Shown one piece after another: positions 31,552 to 42,100 of a stretch of DNA of 64,000 bases. The notes under the pieces were generated by a model that was given only the letters and a program-made list of their open reading frames with translations, was not told the DNA's origin and did no database searches. Both the position numbers and the translations under genes were made by a program. The first letter of the stretch is position 1; the number at the start of each line of letters is the position of its first letter. Source of the stretch: Oopsacas minuta (taxonomy: Eukaryota > Porifera > Hexactinellida > Lyssacinosida > Leucopsacidae). Where the stretch lies: positions 304,699 through 368,698 of the forward strand of contig JAKMXF010000166.1 of NCBI GenBank assembly GCA_024704765.1. Reading direction: 5' to 3'.

Positions 31552-32104
31552 AAATTGACTATTCAACTTGTATATTGATGCGGATCGGGGCATAAACATT
31601 TTATCCGTCGTATCGGGAGTTCACTATATGATCGATTAGGACCGACCATATCGGATCTGGTCCTTAATTAGGAGAGCATTAATTTTAATACAGTGGAACC
31701 TGCATAATCCGACGCTCGTTGGGACATGAAAATGCCGTGTTATTATAGAGGTGTCGGATATTGTAGTTTCCACTGTACGTATACGTATACCCTTATGAAT
31801 TTTTTACCTGCACTACTCATTAATTCATATTTGGCAGCGACAGCCAAGACTGATCCTATATTTTTAGGTGATGTATATACTCTATACTCTATAGTACATT
31901 GCCCTCTGTGTGAATAATTATAATTACATAATATATGAACTTTTTTGGTCAATAATACACCCCGTTCAATGAACTAAACAAAATTCCTTTACATAACTGA
32001 CTGAGGCCAATTAAGCAGTATGACTCATGGTTAAGTTAAATTAGAACAAATTTTCATGACATATCTTAACTGTTTATCTCTTCTTCAGTAATCTTACATA
32101 ACTA
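31552..32104. other. Intergenic spacer with a TA-flanked MITE
   Basis: Apart from the 85-bp element at 31691-31775 no feature was recognised. A polypyrimidine tract and CAG (ctcttcttcag) end 16 bases before the next ATG. Confidence 0.45.
31691..31775. mobile_element. Tigger/pogo-like MITE, 85 bp
   Basis: CAGTGGAACCTGCATAATCC at left is matched in reverse at right (GGATATTGTAGTTTCCACTG). TA dinucleotides flank both ends, as for Tc1/mariner/pogo insertions. Non-coding. Confidence 0.75.
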
Positions 32105-34093
32105 ATGGCTGCCCTATCACCTACATCACATCCTCAAGATAAACACATTACTCCTACAGAAGCTGTGCTCCCTAATTGGAAGCTAGACATACTGGAAAAG
32201 AAACGAAGGGCAAAAGAAGCAGAATTATTAATGAAAGAAGAAGAGAATCTCAAAAAGAAATTTATCCCAGAATGGAAGCGTGAACTAATCAAGAGGACAC
32301 GTAGTACACAGGTTCCAGTATTTAAAATGGCAACACCCCTTCTTCCTATCCCGTCCTCTCCCCCTTCTGTTCCCCCTATAGACCCCTCTCCCAAACAACA
32401 ACAGGACTACCCCCCGCTACCCCCCTGGATCAGAGAAAAACTGTCTAAAGTCGCTAACGAACTCAAATCAGAACAACAAAGCACTCTAACATCAGATACA
32501 GACTCACAAAACCTTCCTCATGTAGTACAAGAAATAGTTAATAAGTTCTCATCCATACCCCCTCCGCTCCCATCTCCATCTGCTGTGACGTCGCAACAGA
32601 TACCTGAAGTTAATTATGATCACAATTTGATGGATGATTCTAGTCTAGCTAATCTCCCTGATTGGAAACGTAACATTATCGTACGCAGAAGGAGAGGACA
32701 AGTTTTGAAGAGATTATCATTAACCAAGGATGATTTAGATATGATATCTTCTAGAAACAAAAGTCCAGCTAAATCAACACCTGATAAAGTTGATATACAG
32801 TTACAGAATATGTCTGATAAACGAGAATTAGACGAGAGAAAACTTGAAATGAAGAAAACTCAAGAAAATGTAAAAGTTGATACAACGATAGATAAATCTA
32901 ATACAAATATTAAGTCAGCTGGTATTCCTAGAACTTTCTTCGTCACTCAAGAACCTCAGATGAAAGTTAAGGAGCTGTTAGATAAATTTGCTCCTATCCC
33001 AAACATGACCCCCTCGGTGATGTTATTTCCTTCTGTACCAAAGAGTATGCGAATAGCCAAGAGACCCCCACCCCCACCTCCTACAACTCCAACTAAGCAA
33101 ATTGTCACGTCATCACCTGCAAGTAACAAGACAGAAGCACCTGATAAGTTACCGTTATCTCCTGAAGTAATTCTGACTGTAGAAGAGTATAACAGACATC
33201 ATGCATTGCTAGTACAAGCTCTTGCAAGTCAAATCAGTCCATCCATGGTTAATGGTAATGAAGATATGTTCAATTTCATAATCCCAGAGAACACACCCTC
33301 TAAACGTGCCCGTACCCTCTCCCCTGATACCCCTATCTCTAGTGTAGATCCATACACAAAAGTTACAGACATATCACAGCCTCTATACCTCCCTCCTAAA
33401 TACGAATACCCCCCGCATGATGTCCCAGAGATTTCAATGAACAATGAAAAGCATATTGACATATCTTTAGAAGAAGTTACATTGAGTTATATTGATGAGG
33501 TCAACGATGAATCTGTGGTACCGATACACCGCCCCATATCCCCTGATCAGGTACCCCTTGTACCCTGGAGGGACACTTTAGAGAAGATAAAGTCTAAGAG
33601 AAAAGAGAGAGTTCCTTCAGATATTTATGAGAATGTTATCATTGTTTCAACTCATGAAGTTCCTATACTCAAATCTTCTCTCAAAACACCAGGAGTACGT
33701 TCACAGAGGGGCAGGATACATTTCTCGGATACAATTCCTTCTGTCTATCAGTACCCAAAACTTGAAGTAGAAGAAGGATTCGGGAATATTAATTCATTCT
33801 CAGCTAATCAAGAAGAACTTTCACATAGATTGCATCCATCGATTTCATCAGCTAGACAAGCACAATCAGATAAGCTACAGAACTACACACCTGCTATTCT
33901 AGACTACTTTGACTCTCTAGTATCAACTCCCGCTCAGCCTGTTTGGATGCAAGGAGAACAGGATGAAGATCAGAGTCCTTCTAGAGATGAGTCAGACGAA
34001 GTGATAGATTCATTCACAGCTGTTCCAGTAGATTTTGAGGATGAATTAGACATGAGTAACTTGTCTGATAGAGCAGCAGCCATGATCTGGTGA
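32105..34093 (+). CDS. Phostensin/taperin-like PP1-binding, actin-associated scaffold (tentative)
   Basis: Single exon, 662 residues, mostly disordered and rich in Pro and charged residues. Short motifs of the form (L/I/V)P-x-W-(K/R) followed by basic residues recur: LPNWKLDILEKKRR, IPEWKRELIKR, LPDWKRNIIVRRRR and a variant VPWRDTLEKIKSKRK. Such WKR motifs occur in phostensin (PPP1R18) and taperin. Near residues 535-555, after VPILKSSLKTPG, the sequence GRIHFSDTIP contains an RVxF-type PP1 docking motif (RIHF), as in neurabin and taperin. PP1 recruitment to actin structures is an inference from these motifs. No folded domain is seen. Confidence 0.55.
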   Translation: MAALSPTSHPQDKHITPTEAVLPNWKLDILEKKRRAKEAELLMKEEENLKKKFIPEWKRELIKRTRSTQVPVFKMATPLLPIPSSPPSVPPIDPSPKQQQDYPPLPPWIREKLSKVANELKSEQQSTLTSDTDSQNLPHVVQEIVNKFSSIPPPLPSPSAVTSQQIPEVNYDHNLMDDSSLANLPDWKRNIIVRRRRGQVLKRLSLTKDDLDMISSRNKSPAKSTPDKVDIQLQNMSDKRELDERKLEMKKTQENVKVDTTIDKSNTNIKSAGIPRTFFVTQEPQMKVKELLDKFAPIPNMTPSVMLFPSVPKSMRIAKRPPPPPPTTPTKQIVTSSPASNKTEAPDKLPLSPEVILTVEEYNRHHALLVQALASQISPSMVNGNEDMFNFIIPENTPSKRARTLSPDTPISSVDPYTKVTDISQPLYLPPKYEYPPHDVPEISMNNEKHIDISLEEVTLSYIDEVNDESVVPIHRPISPDQVPLVPWRDTLEKIKSKRKERVPSDIYENVIIVSTHEVPILKSSLKTPGVRSQRGRIHFSDTIPSVYQYPKLEVEEGFGNINSFSANQEELSHRLHPSISSARQAQSDKLQNYTPAILDYFDSLVSTPAQPVWMQGEQDEDQSPSRDESDEVIDSFTAVPVDFEDELDMSNLSDRAAAMIW

Positions 34094-35538
34094 CAGGCTA
34101 AACAGTTATACAGGTCGTACAGCTGCTGTGTGTTTTGAGGATTGATGTAGACCGTATACACTAAGTAACTTTACAGCTTATATTGCCAAATTAATTATCT
34201 CTATTTATTTGGATTATTACGAATATTTTATTCATTATTTAAATCAGATTTAATAAGTGTTATTTGCTTTCCTCCTCTACTCAATGTATTTTACGCAGTG
34301 TTGCCAACGGAAATTTTGAAAAACCCAAATTGAAGCTTAAAATATCCCAAGTTGGTGTGCAAGTTGGTGAGATTAACAAGTTGGTCTGGTTGACTAATAC
34401 GCGTATTATTTGTATTAGCATTCCAAATGTTGATTCTTCTGAAGCCTGAACAACCGGACAGTCTCTTAGGCCATGAGATAGATAGCGATAGCTGTTAATT
34501 AATACCTAACAGTCACAATTTTCCGCTAAACAAGATGTTAAACTGTGAGCGTAGTTACCCAGCCACTACTCACTGGTATATGGTATCCTGAAAATAGAGA
34601 TAACGCATGGTAAGTTTATTAGAAAACAATTACGTAATACGATTAATATGTAATACGCTTCAGTCACAATTAGAATTTAATATCAAACCATAATATTATT
34701 CTGTGAATGTGTTATAAGTAAGGATGATTTTATTTCTGATTGCTTTACTAAAAACTTGACTAAATCTTCATATAAAATTTGCAGGTAAGTTGGCTTTAAG
34801 CTTTAGTGTCATCCCGACACTTTATATAAATACAAGAGATTGTGGTTGTGTACCCTTAATAAATCTTATGATGTTATCTTAAGATTTATTGAGGCTTCAC
34901 TTTTGTTGTGTTTCGTCAAGTGTTGTCAGATTTAAAACTAGGTTAGATTTTTTGACTTCTAAAAATTCCTAAGATTCATATGCATTGTGTATGCTTGTTC
35001 ATTTTAATGATTATAGTGAGTAACGTGCTTTTAAATATCAACAACTTCCCTGTTTCCTTAAGTGTGTTCAAAGTTACGTAACGCAAATTTCTATAAATCT
35101 TCAAATAGGTTATATAAGTGATCTCCACTGTATTCAAAAGTCCGAGCTTTTTCGAGGAATTTTCTTGTTGAGTTTATTCTAATAATGAATACTGGCACTT
35201 CCCTACAGTCCGAAATATCGTGCAAAACAATTTGGTACATGGTACATGAAAATAGGGAAGGATTATTCATTGAATTTGCATTATCGGCAACTCATTGGGA
35301 TCGTTAACAGAGTTGGATTATAGAGGTCTTCCGTATCATGCAGGGTTCCATTGTACATACGTAAATGATAAATTCGCCAAGCTTAACTGCCGAACCTTGG
35401 GACTCGAATGACCCCATAAGTTAAGAAATACTGCTATAATTCTGTTTACGGCCAAACCCTTTGTATTACCCATAATCTACCGTATTTATCATATGTATTG
35501 ATAAAATTAACTCACATTTAATTAGTAATATTATTGAC
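34094..35538. other. Intergenic region with a structured repeat and Tigger-like fragments
   Basis: Holds the structured 5'-splice-site repeat at about 34685-34830. An 11-bp stem hairpin follows (34858-34868 with 34880-34890, AATAAATCTTA). A fragment at about 35,270-35,356 ends CAGGGTTCCATTG, resembling the ends of the CAGTGGAACC family. A 61-codon open frame at 34264 is not credible. Confidence 0.5.
34685..34830 (+). ncRNA. Structured repeat with a consensus 5' splice site, copy A (candidate non-coding RNA)
   Basis: Conserved with a second copy at 46346-46490. The shared blocks in order are AACCATAATATTAT, TATAAGTAAGGAT, TGCTTTACTAAAA, AAATCTTCA(T/C)ATAAA, CAGGTAAGTTGG, a hairpin, and TTATATAAA. 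The hairpin here is AGTGTC-atccc-GACACT (34805-34821); in copy B the outermost pair is G-C instead of A-T, a compensatory change. CAG/GTAAGTT is a near-perfect 5' splice site. It could be a spliced-leader-like RNA gene, a first exon or a transposon end. No Sm site was found, so the class is open. Confidence 0.35.
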
Positions 35539-36747
35539 ATGGCAGCTAAAGATCCACCAAATGATATATTCGATTCTCTAGCAGCTGACATTATCGAATT
35601 ATTTGATAAATTGTTTTCTCAAATACATGCAAGAAAAGATGCTTTGTTGGTTGAATTGGAATCAAGAAAACTTGCATTTTATGAAAAATTGAAAACTCAG
35701 AATTCAGACCTCCAGGAACTAGAAAAAGCTCGCGGGCAATTGGAGAAAATCAATCTTGAACAATCAAAGACTGATTTGTTTATACAATCATTTGAGTCTA
35801 TCGATAAGCAAATTAGCATGCTTAAAACCGAGCAATCTCCCAAACTCAAATTCGATTATTCTATCACTGAAATTAGTTCCAAAATACAAAAACTTGGATC
35901 AATTTTAGAGTTAACAAGACAAAATTTGTATTCAAACGTAACACAAGCAACTAATATTTTCGGCGACTCTGGAAAGAAAAACAAGAGCAGATTTACTTCG
36001 CCCCAATATATATTCTCTGACAGAAGCAGACTATTCATGTTAAATTCAGATAAACTACGAATTCATTTTTACCATGGGAGCAAGAAAGCCGAGATTGAGC
36101 ATGAAGAAATATCCCCGCTTTGTGTTGTCGCCCATGATTGTTACATTTATGTTTGTTGTAAAGAATATCCACACGACTATTCTATCCGTAAATACAATAA
36201 GGATACTTATAAATGCAAAACCACTGTAAACCAAACTGGAGGATCCAGTAAGTACCTGGAATTCCCATGTGGTATTGCTCTCGCAGGTTATAATAACATT
36301 CTCATTGCGGACTGTAATAACAATAGAGTTTGTGTATTTGATTCAAATCTGTATTACAAGCGAGAATTTGGCATTGGAGAACTTAAAAAACCGAAATCTA
36401 TACAGGTTAGCGATGAACTAGTATACGTACTTCATAGCAACCAGTATTACATTCAGGTATTTAACCTATCTGGAGAAAAAGTTGATTCTATTTTACCTAT
36501 TCACCGAATTAGGTTGAAAGATCCGAAATCATTTTGTCTAGATGACCAATGCAATATAATAATAGCAGATTATGGAGCAGACACAATCAAGATATTCACT
36601 CCTGCAGGAGAGATAATCCACAAGATAGGGAGAGAGACTCCTGGTACTGAAGACGTGTCAGGGTGTTTTGGTGTTGTTTGGATTGAAGGCAGATTGATTG
36701 TTTCATGTGAAAGTCTTGATTGTATTAAATCATTCTATATGATTTGA
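35539..36747 (+). CDS. Coiled-coil and NHL-repeat protein
   Basis: Single exon, 402 residues. An N-terminal helical, coiled-coil-like region (about 10-135, rich in Leu, Lys and Glu) is followed by an NHL β-propeller (about 145-402) with blades such as FPCGIALAGYNNILIADCNNNRVCVFD and DPKSFCLDDQCNIIIADYGADTIKIF. This is the C-terminal half of a TRIM-NHL layout, but no RING or B-box is present, so it is not a complete TRIM protein. NHL propellers bind RNA or protein; nothing shows which. A decayed relative lies at about 28,457-28,910 on the other strand. Confidence 0.8.
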   Translation: MAAKDPPNDIFDSLAADIIELFDKLFSQIHARKDALLVELESRKLAFYEKLKTQNSDLQELEKARGQLEKINLEQSKTDLFIQSFESIDKQISMLKTEQSPKLKFDYSITEISSKIQKLGSILELTRQNLYSNVTQATNIFGDSGKKNKSRFTSPQYIFSDRSRLFMLNSDKLRIHFYHGSKKAEIEHEEISPLCVVAHDCYIYVCCKEYPHDYSIRKYNKDTYKCKTTVNQTGGSSKYLEFPCGIALAGYNNILIADCNNNRVCVFDSNLYYKREFGIGELKKPKSIQVSDELVYVLHSNQYYIQVFNLSGEKVDSILPIHRIRLKDPKSFCLDDQCNIIIADYGADTIKIFTPAGEIIHKIGRETPGTEDVSGCFGVVWIEGRLIVSCESLDCIKSFYMI

Positions 36748-37546
36748 TAATTATAGTCGAATTTCTTAGTCACTTTATTGATCTAGAACGAACAATTTCG
36801 AGTATTATTACTTCATTATATCTAATTCGAAATATATTGCTGAATTTCATATTTTCTTAGATTTTTCTAGAGCACATACACTTATTAGATTTTTGAACAA
36901 TTAGATGATCATGTATTATTGTGTTAATGAATCATATCACTTTTCTTTCCAGTTGTATTACTTGGGTTCGTTTCAGGGGTCAAATAGACTGACCAAACAT
37001 AACAATATATAAATTACAGTATGACCCTCGCTTATCCGAACAGGGCCTAAAGGTTATAGGACCCGGCTAATTTTCAAAAAGTCCTAATTATATCCAATTC
37101 TACCCTGACAATACATAATAGTATACTATTACACATGTTGGCTGCCTTTTCATAATTTGTACAACTTTTGAAAAAATGTACTCCTAGATCCTATAATATT
37201 GTTTGTTTTGTTTCAATGTATTCGCTGATCCGAACGAAATATTTTGCAATTGGAACTGTCCTATTCGGATTAGCGACGAGGGTTTGCTGTAGTACTGTTT
37301 GCCATAGTTAATTGACTTTATTGTTGAATTGCATTATTTTAAGTGAAAACAATTAATTGTTTATCTGATGTAGTAATATACCTGGCTCCCATACCGAATA
37401 GTTACACTATGCATTGCTTTGCTTTGCTTGAATCCATGCTTTCACCTTACTAATGGTAAACCTTCTCCCTAGCCGGCGATATGACTCTAACATAATCTAT
37501 AAAACACCCGATAAATTAGCTCATTTTCTAATTTATACTTAGTCTT
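36748..37546. other. Intergenic spacer with a TA-flanked MITE
   Basis: Contains the element at 37017-37289. Immediately before the next gene, atttatacttag ends 4 bases before ATG, an acceptor-like sequence. Confidence 0.5.
37017..37289. mobile_element. TA-flanked MITE, 273 bp
   Basis: Left end CAGTATGACCCTCGCTTATC. The right end, read on the other strand, is CAGCAAACCCTCGTCGCTAA followed by TCCGAATAGG, against TCCGAACAGG on the left. TA lies on both sides. Part of its interior is shared with about 29,200-29,290. Non-coding; Tc1/mariner/pogo-type by target site. Confidence 0.75.
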
Positions 37547-38617
37547 ATGTGTGCTCCTTCGGACGAGGCTAGTCAGCAATCTAGAAAGATTGATAAATTT
37601 ATTACAGATGATCTCAAAAGAACTAAATCAGAATTACGAGTACTTCTCCTCGGTACTGGAGAAAGCGGGAAGACTACTGTAATAAAACAAATGCGGATCA
37701 ATTATGGGGACGGATTCGATCAGGAATCAAGAGCTAAACTCCGTCCTAATATCTACAGGAACATATATAATGCTGTCCACTATATTATCAATGGAATGGA
37801 TACTTTAGGTCTTAAATACGCAAAATCTTCCATTACAGATCGAGAAATTGACAGCCTCCTGGAGGTTGATCTGAATGCAATTCGTGACCAAATCTCTGAC
37901 AGGCACAAGATACTTATAAAGAAATTCCTAGCAGACTCTAACGTGAAAACTTGCATACAGCAACATGAGAAAATCCATATGACAAAATCTGCTGTGGATT
38001 TTCTGGATAAAATAGATGAGATTTTCAATCCTGACTACATCCCCAGCATACAAGATATCCTCCTGGAGAGGACACCATCTACTGGCATAAAGGAATACAT
38101 GTTCGGTCTAAAACACGGAGGTAATAAGTATAATTTTAGAATGATGGATGTGGGTGGACAGAAAAATGAACGACGAAAATGGATACATGCATTTGAGCGT
38201 GTGAATGCAGTAATATTCCTTACAGCTATATCTGAATATGATCAAGAGTTGGAAGAGGAGCCTGGGTCTAATCGCCTGTCTGGAAGCGCTGATTTGTTTC
38301 AACAGGTCGCTAACTTGGAGTGGTTCCCTGCCAGAGACACCTCTTTAATTCTCTTCTTAAATAAAATAGATCTTTTTGATGTGAAGATGAAAACTATCTC
38401 TTTCAAAAAATATTTTCCTTCTTACACCGGAAGGGATTTGAATCCTGATTCAGTCAAATCTTATATCCAGCAGCTCTTCTTTTCCCAAGCCCCCAAAAGG
38501 AATATCGTATCGCATTATACATGCGCAATTGATACAAAGCAAATCAAAAAGATTTTCGAAGCAGTGAAAGCGAACTTGATTGAAAGGCACTTGAATATCA
38601 TCACAGGTGCTCTATAA
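37547..38617 (+). CDS. Divergent, intronless heterotrimeric G-protein alpha subunit
   Basis: Single exon, 356 residues, usual Gα length. The P-loop is GTGESGKTT (36-44; the usual form is GAGESGKST). In switch I the arginine that is the classical cholera-toxin site is kept (R175), but the Mg-coordinating Thr is Ser178 (RTPSTG). DVGGQKNERRKW gives the catalytic Gln205. NKID stands for NKxD and TCAIDT for the base-binding TCAT loop. The helical domain is intact in length. The N-terminus MCAPSDEA lacks Gly2 for myristoylation but has Cys2, a possible palmitoylation site. The C-terminus …NIITGAL matches none of the Gi, Gs, Gq or G12 tails and lacks the Gi pertussis-site Cys. Receptor and effector are unknown. 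Confidence 0.92.
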   Translation: MCAPSDEASQQSRKIDKFITDDLKRTKSELRVLLLGTGESGKTTVIKQMRINYGDGFDQESRAKLRPNIYRNIYNAVHYIINGMDTLGLKYAKSSITDREIDSLLEVDLNAIRDQISDRHKILIKKFLADSNVKTCIQQHEKIHMTKSAVDFLDKIDEIFNPDYIPSIQDILLERTPSTGIKEYMFGLKHGGNKYNFRMMDVGGQKNERRKWIHAFERVNAVIFLTAISEYDQELEEEPGSNRLSGSADLFQQVANLEWFPARDTSLILFLNKIDLFDVKMKTISFKKYFPSYTGRDLNPDSVKSYIQQLFFSQAPKRNIVSHYTCAIDTKQIKKIFEAVKANLIERHLNIITGAL

Positions 38618-39194
38618 CGTTACATCATTCCTTTATATCACTTAAGTTACTAGGGTAGTGATATTTTTCTAAACTTTCTCACTTATTAGATACCTTAGGT
38701 TTTATGTAATAATATAGTTTTGCTACTTTTATTATTTCATATTTAAAGTGCTTTTATTTTTTGAAAATTCTTAGTCTATTTATAGTAGACGTTTGTTGCT
38801 AGCATTAAGTAGCCATCTGTCAGAATAGAATTTATATATCTTCGTTTAGAATTAATATTTAACGATTGAAGTTACATATATGCGCTATATTGGGTATAAT
38901 TCTTTTGACACATTTATCTTGAGTACATAACTTATGTTGATTAAGTTCATAAGTGAGTAACAGGTCTGCTATTGACTTAAGCACAAATCCTGATTGAGGG
39001 TTATGGCTCGGTCGCAGCCCCGTTGAACAAATACAAAGTATATGTGTGAGCCACCCTGGATCATTCAATTTTTAGAAGTTCGGTATCCTCTGCCCATACT
39101 CACTGTAATAACCAGTTTAGTCCTTACAGTATACTCTGACTATTGGAGTTAGTAAATTATCGTTACTTATAATTTATATATAACAATAGGTGTT
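38618..39194. other. Intergenic spacer
   Basis: AT-rich, no recognised element. Confidence 0.5.
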
Positions 39195-42100
39195 ATGCCT
39201 AAGCATAAGAAACACCTCGTGAAAGGCTCGAAGCACGTCTCTAAGATCATAGGCAGTGACGATGAAATACAATCTACTGATGAATCAGTTCGTAGTGCAG
39301 ATAGTTTAAGTATAGAAGATGATAAGCCTTCTATTCTGGCAGGAACTACACACACGATAAGTAGATTATCCTCTTCTTCTATTGAGGACTTTCCTTCTAC
39401 TAGATCACATATCAGAGATCCGTTAAATCTGTCTAAGCCAGCTCTTACTGAGAGACAACAACTGAATTTGTTACTTAAGTCAACAGCTGAGGAGCCTCCT
39501 CGATCTCCAAACCCTCTCACTCTCCCCTCCCATAAGAAACAGCTCCCTCGGGTACAGAGACGTAACGCACAGGGAGAGACCCCTCTACACCTGGCTAGTA
39601 TCAGAGGTGAACTCAGTACTGCTATGGATCTGGTAGCTCAAGGAGCACAGGTACTTTATCAGATGTTAATTATTGTTTGGTAGCAGCAGATTATTCTGAT
39701 TAGTATTTAGAACGTAAACTCTTAAGTTCATTTTTTGTTGGGACAAGGGTGTGAAAAACGATTAATCATATAATATGTGTATAGTAGAATTTTGATAAGA
39801 CTTAAGACAGGTAAAACGTAATACCTCAATATCCCAATAAATTATTCCCATCAATTTTAATGGTAATCGGACACTTCGTCGCCTGAACATTAGTCGTCAG
39901 ACAAGGTTGAGAAGCTGAGCATGTGAGTAAACTAAATGGATAGCAGTGAAGAATTTTGATGTGATTGTAGAAGGATCTGAAGGCTGTGAGTTGCGCTTGG
40001 ATATTTAGAACTGACTAAGAAGATGCTATAAAATGGATTTTGACAGGATTATCTAGCGTCGCTTTGTTCAAGTTGGAGAAGCTGAATTTTAAGCCTGTCG
40101 CAAATTATGACAATAGAGAAACTCTCTCCTATTTAAGAGGGATAGCACACAACTTTCAATTTTAAACTATGCATATAATACACTTATCTCTTTTATATAA
40201 TACAGCATATATTAAAGTTTGTGACCGTTATATTATTTAGTACTTCCGTAATATACTTATCGATTAATATCCAGACTAAATGTCCGGCGACAAAGTGTCC
40301 GCCATTCAATTTTAATACAATATCTATTCGGGTAAGACATCATTTATGAATTCCCTTTCTATCAGGTCAATACACCAGATAACGCAGGCTGGACACCACT
40401 TCACGAGGCTGCTAACTTTGGACACACCTCCTTAGTAGCATTCCTATTGAGATGTGGAGCTAAAGCAAATGCTCAAAGTATTGACAGAGAAACTCCTCTC
40501 CATGATGCTGCTCTATCTGGTCACGAGAAGATATGTAAACTACTGCTTCATTACGGTGCTAACCCACTCAACGTCAACAAAGATGGTAAATTATTGCTGT
40601 AATATAATGAAATGACATGCTAACTATTACTTGCATTGAATACCCTATCATGTATCCTCAGGGAGTATGTATAGACATTTCCATAAATAGAGATTGTATT
40701 ACCAAACTTTAACATCAAATTATGAAATATCTGCAACAAATTGCTCATTCAGATCTTTGGCGAACAGATATTGTAGATGATTTAGATTTAAATTTAAAAT
40801 TTTCTTGGTATACTCCTTTGTATTCATGACTCGTATAGAGTATGTATACGAATATATGAGTGTAGGGCAACTGGCTGATGGTTCTCGAAGCGTATTTGAT
40901 TGGTCATGAACTTATTACGTATATTAAAATGGACAATACGAATAGAGATACCATTTACACACAGTCAAGATAGGTCTCTACGTTTATAGACAGACTATAA
41001 TTGATATACATAGATTAATGCAATTTTGCAAATTCATTTAATGGTCAGTGTATACACCAAATTCTGTCAAATCTGCTGATGTCTAGTTGTGACGTTGGAC
41101 ATAATTTTCTGGCGTCTAGACATACAAATTAGAATATACATATATTCTATCAGAGCTATTATTCTATCATCGATAAAATCCGGTGGATGTAGATATATTC
41201 CACGAAATGGCCGAAGTTGTCATATGTAGAGTTACTATGTATAAACCTTGCCGATCAGGTTGTAGATCTCCTTCCTCGCCACTAGGCCACTACTGCTGAT
41301 GTCAATCAGATTAAGGTTAGACTGAAATTCAAACAAATTCTTGGGTACATACATGGGTATTTCAAGAGTATTTACGGCTAGAAGAGTGACTCAAACACCT
41401 ACACAGTACCAGTTGAAGTATACACGGTACGGCCTCGCCGTACTGCCCGTACCTCTTTTTGAAATGAAGTCCAGCCCATGAAACGTGTACAATTTTTCGG
41501 TGTACCTGGCACCCTGTTCATGGAGGTTACATTGTAGCAGCTTAAAATAATATTTCTACTTTGTATTTATTCTAATACTCAACTGAATAGATTTTGGCTT
41601 AGTAATTTAGAGTAAGCAAATACTACCAATTTGCTTATGTCCCTTTCTGGAAATACGATCCTTGTATTTACCATTTAGTAATGTTCCTTTATGAATTTTG
41701 GAAATGTCATTATTTAGCGGTGGTTACACCTTGGAGTGTGCTGATAAGAATATTTTTCAAATCTTTGTTGCATGAAAATTTGTTTTTGGGATTTTGAGGG
41801 CTATTCTGTTACATGTAACAATGTTGCAAGAATAGGAACATAATTTTTCTGCAACAATGTGCAATAAAATTTAATTTTTGCATGTAACCTTATTGCATCG
41901 TGTATGTTACCTTGTTGCTGTAACAAATTTGTGTGCAGCAAAGTTGCATCGTGTATATATTATACGTAGAGACTTGCTCTTAAAATATATGTAGAGGCTT
42001 GGTCTTAATGGCTACAATGTGGTAACAGAGTACGCTGAATCTGAACTTTGCATTTTCAATTTTTTCATACATTTCATAGATTTTGTTATTTTATCCTCTA

